From [Empedobacter] haloabium (GTDB taxonomy: Bacteria > Pseudomonadota > Gammaproteobacteria > Burkholderiales > Burkholderiaceae_D): a DNA stretch of 64,000 bases. The stretch is from positions 1,922,001-1,986,000 of the forward strand of contig CP136508.1 of NCBI GenBank assembly GCA_008011715.2, given 5' to 3'. The position numbers were made by a program, and so were the translations under genes. Position 1 is the first letter of the stretch, and each line of letters begins with the position of its first letter. Under the pieces are notes generated by a model. That model had not been told where the DNA came from. It saw only the letters and a list, made by a program, of their open reading frames with translations, and did no database searches. Shown in pieces: positions 58,926-64,000 of this stretch.

Positions 58926-59756
58926 TCAATGCGCCAGCAGCAGCGGCATGGTCGTGCCGGCGAGCAGGTCGCGGGTGGCGCCGCCGGCGATCCATTCGCG
59001 ATAGCGGCTGTGGCCGTAGGCGCCCGCCACCAGCAGGTCCGCGCCGATTTCGCGGGCCAGGCCGAGCAACGCCGGCGCGGCGCCAACTTCGCTGCGCTCG
59101 CATACGACCTCCACCTCGACCCCATGGCGCGCCAGCCACGTGGCCAGGTCGGCGCCCGGCTGTTCGCCGTACAGGCCGTCCGTCTCGTCCGGATTGATCA
59201 GCGCGACCTTGACGGCGCGCGCCGAGCGCAGCAGGGGCAGAGCGCCGGTCACGGCGCGGGTCGCCTCCATGCTGCCGTTCCAGGCCACCACCACGGTGCC
59301 ACCGGCCGCGTCGCCGGGATAGTCTTCCGGCACCACGAGGACGGGACGGGTGCCGTGCAAGGCCACGAATTCCGGCAGGCTGGCGCCCAGGTGCAGGCGG
59401 GTCGGCGCGGCGCGGCTGACGACGATCAGGTCGGCATAGCGTGCCTCGAGCAGCAGCGCATGGCCGGCGTCGTCCTCGATCAGGCGCTGCTCCCAGGAGG
59501 CGATGCCGAGCCGCTCGACCTCGCGCGTGAACGCCGTCAGCTGGGCCTGGCCGTGTTCGACCAGCCGGTCGAAGTCGCTGTCCGGCAGTGCCGCCATCGG
59601 CGAAGTGCCGAGCAGTAAGTAGTTGCCGCGGCTGATGCCGGTCACGGCGCTGCCGACCAGATGGGCTTCATAACGGGTGGCAAGGCCGGCCGCCACCGCC
59701 AGGCGGGAACGCATCTGCGGCTTGTCGTCGACGTGGACCACGATGGTCTTGTACAT
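58926..59756 (-). CDS. Universal stress protein, tandem Usp domains (copy 2)
   Basis: 276 residues from ATG 59756 (MYKTIVVHVDDKPQM); a longer frame upstream crosses the FNR box and is rejected. Same architecture and near-identical landmarks to the Usp at 47182: SAVTG near 35, HGTRPVLVVP near 140, and GAYGHSRYREWIAGGATRDLL at the end. First gene of a leftward operon with phaC and the P-type ATPase. The FNR box at 59854-59867 is centred about 105 bp upstream of the ATG. Confidence 0.93.
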   Translation of the reverse strand: MYKTIVVHVDDKPQMRSRLAVAAGLATRYEAHLVGSAVTGISRGNYLLLGTSPMAALPDSDFDRLVEHGQAQLTAFTREVERLGIASWEQRLIEDDAGHALLLEARYADLIVVSRAAPTRLHLGASLPEFVALHGTRPVLVVPEDYPGDAAGGTVVVAWNGSMEATRAVTGALPLLRSARAVKVALINPDETDGLYGEQPGADLATWLARHGVEVEVVCERSEVGAAPALLGLAREIGADLLVAGAYGHSRYREWIAGGATRDLLAGTTMPLLLAH

Positions 59757-59853
59757 GGTGTGCTCCTTGATCGGGCGCCGCGTGGCGGCGCCGGGGTTGG
59801 TGGGTCTGCAGGGCCAGTGTACGAACCGCGTTGACGCGCGTCTGCGCTTGCGT

Positions 59854-59867
59854 TTGACCTGGGTCAA
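59854..59867 (-). promoter_or_regulatory. FNR-type palindrome upstream of usp2-phaC-ATPase
   Basis: TTGAC-CTGG-GTCAA, a perfect dyad in the 132-bp spacer between the acetoacetyl-CoA reductase gene and usp2, both on the minus strand. It shares half-sites with the box at 48501. Confidence 0.72.
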
Positions 59868-59888
59868 GTAGCCTGCAAAGAAGCCGTG

Positions 59889-60611
59889 TCAGCCCGGATA
59901 CAGCCCGCCGTTGACGTCGATCGTCGCACCGGTGATGTAGCCGGAGGCCTCGTCGGCCAGGAAGGCGCAGACGCGCGCGACCTCCTCGGGCCGGCCGAGC
60001 CGGCCGAGCGGTATGCCGGCCACGATCTGCTCCAGCACGTCCGGCCGTACCGCGGCGACCATCGCCGTGTCGCAGTAGCCGGGCGCGACCGCATTGACGG
60101 TGATGCCGCGCCGCGCGTTTTCCAGTGCGAGCGCCCTGGTGAAGCCGATCACGCCGGCCTTGGCCGCCGCATAGTTGACCTGGCCGGCCTGGCCCCGGCG
60201 CCCGTTGACCGAGGACAGGTTGACGATGCGTCCGTAACCGCGCGTGCGCATGCCTTCGATGACGGCTCGCGTCATGTTGAACATCGAGTCCAGGTTGGTG
60301 TGGATGACGTCCTGCCATTGCTCCTGGCTCATGCGGTGCAGCGGGCCGTCGCGCGTGATGCCGGCATTGTTGACAAGGATATCCACCGCGCCCAGTTGCT
60401 CGACGACGCGCGCCACGCCGCGCTGGCACGCCGCCTGGTCGGCCACGTCCCAGCGCAGCACGCGGATGCCGTGCTGCTGCGCGAACTCGGCAGCCGCCGC
60501 TTCGTTGCTGTGATACGTGGCCGCGACCCGATGGCCGGCCTGCTGCAATGCCACCGAAATCGCCGCGCCCAGCCCGCGCGTGCCTCCTGTCACCAATGCG
60601 ACCTTGCTCAT
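59889..60611 (-). CDS. phaB: Acetoacetyl-CoA reductase / SDR-family oxidoreductase
   Basis: NADPH-dependent reduction of acetoacetyl-CoA to (R)-3-hydroxybutyryl-CoA, the monomer for PHB. 240 residues: cofactor loop TGGTRGLGAAI at 8-18, NNAGITRD near 84, catalytic Ser-Tyr-Lys in NLSSVNGRRGQAGQVNYAAAKAG, and DVNGGLYPG at the end. The TRDG and GQ-GQ-NY wording matches PhaB more closely than FabG. Located beside phaC, usp2 and FNR boxes on both sides. Confidence 0.9.
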   Translation of the reverse strand: MSKVALVTGGTRGLGAAISVALQQAGHRVAATYHSNEAAAAEFAQQHGIRVLRWDVADQAACQRGVARVVEQLGAVDILVNNAGITRDGPLHRMSQEQWQDVIHTNLDSMFNMTRAVIEGMRTRGYGRIVNLSSVNGRRGQAGQVNYAAAKAGVIGFTRALALENARRGITVNAVAPGYCDTAMVAAVRPDVLEQIVAGIPLGRLGRPEEVARVCAFLADEASGYITGATIDVNGGLYPG

Positions 60612-60716
60612 GGATTCCTCCTTGTCCAGTGCGGGGCTCGATTGCCGCCGTCATGGCCAGCATACGGGCGCGGCGGCCAGCCGGCCGCGCGCCCGGCGGG
60701 AAAATTGCCGTGTCGT

Positions 60717-60730
60717 TTGATCCTGATCAT
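60717..60730. promoter_or_regulatory. FNR-type box between phaB and the hemerythrin-like gene
   Basis: TTGAT-CCTG-ATCAT, one mismatch from consensus, in the 235-bp divergent spacer. TACAGT at 60763-60768 is a possible -10 for the rightward gene. It may serve either or both directions. Confidence 0.72.
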
Positions 60731-60846
60731 GCGCGCCGCCGCGGCGGGCGCAAGGCGTGCAGTACAGTTGTCGTGGCCCGATGCGGCATCGGCATGGGCG
60801 GACGCGGGCATGACGCCGCGGTACTGCTGAACAACTGGAGAATGCA

Positions 60847-61254
60847 ATGGTTCGCGCACACTGGAGCCCCGACCTGCTGTTGGGGGAACCCGTCATGGAT
60901 ACGGCGCATCGCGCCCTGTATGACACGCTGGGCAAGCTGACCTTCGTGCCGGCGACCGATTTCGCCGCGGCCTACCATGCCTGCGTGGCGGCGCTCGAGC
61001 GCGACTTCCGCGAGGAAGAGGAGGCGATGGAACGCATGCGCTACGCCGCGCTGCGCGGCCATCGCGAACAGCACGCGCGAGCGCTGGCGGGGCTGCACCA
61101 CGCGGCGGCCGCGCTGGCCGAAGGCGATCCGCAGCCGGCGCACCATGCCGTCGACTTGCTGGCCGAATGGTTGCAGCTGCATATCACGACCATGGACCGG
61201 GCCCTCGTCATGGCCCTGCGACGGGCCCAGGGCGTGACGGCGCAGCCGGAATGA
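60847..61254 (+). CDS. Hemerythrin-like protein
   Basis: 135-residue four-helix bundle. Candidate diiron ligands: His21 (MDTAHRALYD), the Glu pair at about 57-58 (EEEEAM), His72 and His76 (GHREQH), His112 and Asp117 (LHITTMD). The His that usually precedes the Glu pair (H-F-x-x-E-E or H-D-F-x-x-E-E) is absent; the sequence there is ERDFREEEEAM. It may bind oxygen or NO, or be a modified form. In an FNR-controlled locus an oxygen-buffering or sensing role is plausible. Its stop overlaps the L,D-transpeptidase ATG by four bases. Confidence 0.85.
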   Translation: MVRAHWSPDLLLGEPVMDTAHRALYDTLGKLTFVPATDFAAAYHACVAALERDFREEEEAMERMRYAALRGHREQHARALAGLHHAAAALAEGDPQPAHHAVDLLAEWLQLHITTMDRALVMALRRAQGVTAQPE

Positions 61255-62855
61255 CGGGAACGTCCTGGCTGTCGCGGGCCTTGCCGTGGCGCGCCGTCCG
61301 GCACGGCGCTCTGCTGCTGCTCATCTGCGTGGGTGGCGGCGCCGTCGCGCAAGAACAGGACCCCGGGCAAATCCGCGCATTGCTGGCTGACCAGGCGGCG
61401 CAGGCGCCGGCCCGGCGCGAGGATGCCGCCGTGCTGGCGCGCTTCTACGCGGAGCGCGGCTACCGCCTGGCCTGGCGCGCATCCGCCGACGTGCAGGCCG
61501 CGCTGGCCCTGCTGGACGGCGCGGCGGACCATGGCCTGGAGCCGGCCGATTATGCGGCGGCGCGGGATGCCGTGGCGCGGCTGGGTGGCGGCGACGCGAG
61601 CGCCGCCACGGGTGCCGACGTCATGCTCAGCCGCGCTGTCCTGCGTTATCTGGTCGACCTGCATGCCGGCCGCACCCGCGGCACGGTGCTGTCGTCCGAC
61701 GCACGGCCCGAGCAACGTTTCGACGCGGCCGCGCTGCTGCAGGAAGCGCTTGCCGGTCATGGTCTGGCCGGGCTGGAGGCCCGAGCCGTGCCGCATTTCG
61801 GCTTGTATGGCCGGCTGCAGGACGCGCTGCGCCGCTACCGTGCGATGGCCGCGCAGGGCGACACGGCGGTGCCGGCCAGTGTCGCGCCGCGTACCGCTGG
61901 GGCCGACGCACGCGACAGCGCCGCCTTGCGACGCCGGCTGGTCGAGCTGGGCGACCTGGCCGACGGGCCAGGTGACGACGGGCAGCTGGTCGCGGCGCTG
62001 CGGCGCTTCCAGCAGCGTCACGGCCTGGGCGCGGACGGCATTGCCGGTCGCGCCACGCTGGCCGCGCTGAACGTGCCGCTGCGCGAGCGTGTGCGCCAAC
62101 TGGCCTTCGCGCTGGAACGGCTGCGCTGGCTGCCGGCGTTGCCGGAACGGCGCGTGGTGGTGATCAACCTGCCGTCGTACCGGCTGTGGGCGGTCGACCG
62201 TCACGCCGGGGAGGCACGGCCGGTGCTGGACATGCCGGTCATCGTCGGCAAGGCCCTGCGCACGCCGACGCCGGTGTTCATCGGGACGATGCGCCAGGTC
62301 GAGTTCAATCCGTACTGGAACGTTCCCCCCAGCATCCTGCGCAACGAGTTGCTGGCGCACGTGGCGCGCGATCCGGATTATCTGCGCCGCAACAATATGG
62401 AAGTGGTTCTGGCTGGCGCCGCGACGCAGGACGTCGATGCCGCAATCCTGGGCCGCCTGCGCAGCGGCGCGGCGCGGGTGCGGCAGCGCCCGGGGCCCGA
62501 CAACGCGCTGGGCGCCGTCAAGTTCGTGCTGCCGAACTCGATGAACATCTACCTGCACGGCACGCCGGCGCGCGCGCTGTTCGAACGTGCCCGGCGCGAT
62601 TTCAGCCACGGCTGCATCCGCGTGCAGGACCCGGCCGCGCTGGCCGGCTTCGTGCTGGTCGAGCAGGGCTGGGACGCGGCCGCGGTGGCGCAGGCGATGG
62701 CGCCGGGCACGACGCGGGTGGTCCGTCTGCAGGCGCCGTTGCCGGTAGTGATCTTCTATACGACGGCGATCGCGGAAGCCGATGGCACGGTAACGTTCCT
62801 GGCGGACGTGTACGGGCTGGATGCGGCGCTGGCGCGGCGCTGGGATGCGCCCTGA
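61251..62855 (+). CDS. L,D-transpeptidase (YcbB/LdtD-like)
   Basis: Periplasmic enzyme that makes 3-3 peptidoglycan cross-links. 534 residues with a signal anchor or peptide (about 17-34), an N-terminal scaffold domain (about 40-230), a peptidoglycan-binding domain (about 225-280; LVAALRRFQQRHGLGADGIAG) and the YkuD catalytic domain (about 300-480) with YLHGTPARALFERARRDFSHGCIRVQDP, where Cys is the nucleophile. It starts inside the hemerythrin-like stop (ATGA). 3-3 cross-linking is a known envelope-stress response, so inclusion in this operon fits a stress programme. Confidence 0.93.
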   Translation: MTGTSWLSRALPWRAVRHGALLLLICVGGGAVAQEQDPGQIRALLADQAAQAPARREDAAVLARFYAERGYRLAWRASADVQAALALLDGAADHGLEPADYAAARDAVARLGGGDASAATGADVMLSRAVLRYLVDLHAGRTRGTVLSSDARPEQRFDAAALLQEALAGHGLAGLEARAVPHFGLYGRLQDALRRYRAMAAQGDTAVPASVAPRTAGADARDSAALRRRLVELGDLADGPGDDGQLVAALRRFQQRHGLGADGIAGRATLAALNVPLRERVRQLAFALERLRWLPALPERRVVVINLPSYRLWAVDRHAGEARPVLDMPVIVGKALRTPTPVFIGTMRQVEFNPYWNVPPSILRNELLAHVARDPDYLRRNNMEVVLAGAATQDVDAAILGRLRSGAARVRQRPGPDNALGAVKFVLPNSMNIYLHGTPARALFERARRDFSHGCIRVQDPAALAGFVLVEQGWDAAAVAQAMAPGTTRVVRLQAPLPVVIFYTTAIAEADGTVTFLADVYGLDAALARRWDAP

Positions 62856-62876
62856 TCGGAAGAATGTGGCCCGGAT

Positions 62877-62905
62877 TTGACGCGGCAGTAACTCTTCGCT
62901 AGAAT
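62877..62905 (+). promoter_or_regulatory. Promoter of tRNA-Ser copy 2
   Basis: -35 TTGACG (62877-62882), 17-base spacer, -10 TAGAAT (62900-62905). This is a near-consensus sigma-70 promoter about 65 bases before the tRNA. Confidence 0.8.
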
Positions 62906-62970
62906 GGCGCCTCTCGCGTTGCATGGCAGGGCGGGGTTCTACAGCGTTCGCTCTGCGCGCGGTGGAAAAA

Positions 62971-63062
<92 letters not shown>

Positions 63063-63106
63063 ACAAATAAAAACGGCCTCCCCTGCGGGAGGCCGTTTTT
63101 ATTTGT
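63063..63106. terminator. Terminator after tRNA-Ser copy 2
   Basis: A 20-bp perfect stem (63063-63082 with 63087-63106), loop CTGC; core ACGGCCTCCC / GGGAGGCCGT followed by TTTTATTTG. Compared with copy 1 the stem differs at compensating positions. Confidence 0.9.
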
Positions 63107-63215
63107 CTGGACGGAAGAGGGTGGGATTCGAAGACGAGCGCCTACCGGCGCTCGGCTCTCCGAATCGCCCATCTGCTGGCGCTTCGCGCCAGCGCCGCGC
63201 GCCGGGGGCGCGCGA
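63107..63215. repeat. tRNA-Ser-linked repeat unit, copy R2
   Basis: GGACGGAAGAGGGTGGGATT, CGAAGACGAGCGCCTACCGG, CTCTCCGAATCGCCCATCTG and the CTGGCGC-TTC-GCGCCAG hairpin in the same order as R1. With R3 it forms a tandem array with a 172-bp period. Confidence 0.85.
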
Positions 63216-63250
63216 CATGTGCATCGTCTGTCATCAAACCCAGGCGCGCC

Positions 63251-63400
63251 TCCCCTGCGGGACGCCGTTTTTATTTGTCTGGACGGAAGAGGGTGCGCCA
63301 AGGCGGCAGTTTCGAAGACGAGCGCCTACCGGCGCTCGGCTCTCCGAATCGCCCATCTGCTGGCGCTTCGCGCCAGCGCCGCGCGCCGAGGGCGCGCGAT
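63251..63400. repeat. tRNA-Ser-linked repeat unit, copy R3 (with the right half of a terminator hairpin)
   Basis: Begins TCCCCTGCGGGACGCCG followed by TTTTTATTTGTCTGGACGG, that is, the terminator's 3' half plus R unit, then the same core blocks as R2. It lacks the GTGGGATTC block (AAGGCGGCAGTTTCGAAGAC instead). There is no tRNA in front, so the unit duplicated without the tRNA. Confidence 0.85.
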
Positions 63401-63505
63401 GTATGCGTCGTCTATTGCCGAGAGAGACGAGCGCAACGCGCAAGGCTCTCGCAGCGTGCGGCGCACGCCAAAACCGGTGCAAGCGCGCCAGCGCGCAGCC
63501 CGGCC

Positions 63506-63555
63506 CCGCGCAGCGCAGACCCGCGCAGCGCAGACCCGCGCAGCGCAGACCCGCG
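63506..63555. repeat. 15-bp tandem repeat, three full copies plus a partial
   Basis: CCGCGCAGCGCAGAC is repeated at 63506, 63521 and 63536, with a partial fourth copy (CCGCG) from 63551. It lies between the repeat array and the partial gene at the window edge. Confidence 0.85.
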
Positions 63556-63622
63556 CCGCCACGACCCTGAACCCGAGCACCCCCGCACGGCCAACCGCGT
63601 GCCGCGCCAATACGACAGTCCC

Positions 63623-64000
63623 TTAACCTCCCAAGTCGCGCAGGCGTTCATACCCACCCGCCCTGTGCGTGTACAGCTTCGCCAGGTCGGCCGGCACCCG
63701 TATATGCTCGAAGTGCTTCAGCTCGATGGCGAGAAACGCCAGCTTGCTGTCGGTCGCGGTTCGCGTCATGCCCACCTCGACGGCCTTCAGCGCGCTGATC
63801 CAATACCAGCCGTCCATGCCCGCGTCGCAATCCGAAAACGCATACCACAGCGGAAGGCGGAACAGCCGTTCGAACGCCACGGCCTTTTTCAACTCCGTCT
63901 CCAGCTCCAGCGTGAAGCCGTGCGAACACTTCTTGTTCTTGGCGTCGATGGCCAGCAAGCCGACGCCCTCGACCAGCATCAGGAAATCCGGGCGCTTGAC
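63623..64000 (-). CDS. Hypothetical protein, C-terminal part; nuclease-like fold (PD-(D/E)xK type) suspected
   Basis: Last 125 residues of a gene that begins beyond the window. The visible start of the fragment reads KRPDFLMLVEGVGLLAIDAKNKK, where P-D ... D-A-K has the spacing of a PD-(D/E)xK nuclease active site. The rest (LPLWYAFSDCD, GWYWISALKAVE) is unfamiliar. Restriction, repair and Holliday-type nucleases share this fold, as do many uncharacterised proteins. The call rests on one motif. Confidence 0.5.
   Translation of the reverse strand, partial: VKRPDFLMLVEGVGLLAIDAKNKKCSHGFTLELETELKKAVAFERLFRLPLWYAFSDCDAGMDGWYWISALKAVEVGMTRTATDSKLAFLAIELKHFEHIRVPADLAKLYTHRAGGYERLRDLGG

Noticed and set aside
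63107..63400. CRISPR array
   Set aside because: The units are long (about 100-150 bp), only two in tandem, with no short spacers and no cas genes.

Overview
The window is a high-GC chromosomal segment from a betaproteobacterium, most likely a member of the Oxalobacteraceae (Massilia / Duganella / Pseudoduganella group). The evidence is the gene order ppc-hemCDXY-ppa, the style of the housekeeping proteins (FtsK, LolA, RarA, SerS, NadE, PII), and the dispersed palindromes in the spacers. No genome-wide search was possible, so the genus is an inference.

Layout. 1-5.5 kb is core metabolism: the 5' end of ppc, the heme operon hemC-hemD-hemX-hemY, and inorganic pyrophosphatase. 5.5-8.5 kb is an AT-richer, decayed accessory patch: a two-TM protein, a double-glycine bacteriocin-like precursor broken by one frameshift, the C-terminal remnant of a bacteriocin-type ABC exporter, and a lipoprotein gene with three frameshifts. 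8.7-18.1 kb carries a TonB receptor with a Tat-exported sulfatase, a metallo-beta-lactamase-fold protein divergent from a LysR regulator, a chemoreceptor and a GH19 chitinase lipoprotein. 18.1-33.7 kb is mostly housekeeping (FemAB-like protein, NAD synthetase, PII, TRIC-like channel, Smr protein, thioredoxin reductase, FtsK-LolA-RarA, seryl-tRNA synthetase), followed by a tRNA-Ser(CGA). 34.4-39.6 kb is an Rhs polymorphic toxin with a probable ADP-ribosyltransferase-like tip and its cognate immunity candidate.

40-63 kb reads as one oxygen-responsive stress island. It holds an OMF/HlyD/RbbA-like/ABC-permease exporter, a flavodoxin-fold oxidoreductase, two tandem-Usp universal stress proteins, a DksA/TraR-type zinc-finger protein, a four-gene phosphorelay, an FNR-type regulator with all four Fe-S cysteines, an alcohol dehydrogenase, a P-type ATPase, PHA synthase, acetoacetyl-CoA reductase, a hemerythrin-like protein and an L,D-transpeptidase. 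Four FNR-type boxes of the form TTGAY-N4-RTCAW lie in its promoter spacers (40.05, 48.50, 59.86 and 60.72 kb). The content resembles the low-oxygen-activated (lxa) loci described in Burkholderia, but the composition here differs. The island ends at a second, identical tRNA-Ser(CGA) gene followed by a repeat array, and the window closes inside a nuclease-like hypothetical gene.

The most interesting items are the FNR-box island, the frameshifted bacteriocin locus, the Rhs toxin/immunity tip, the tRNA-Ser-linked repeat unit present at both tRNA copies, and several families of long perfect palindromes, three of which sit between convergent genes.
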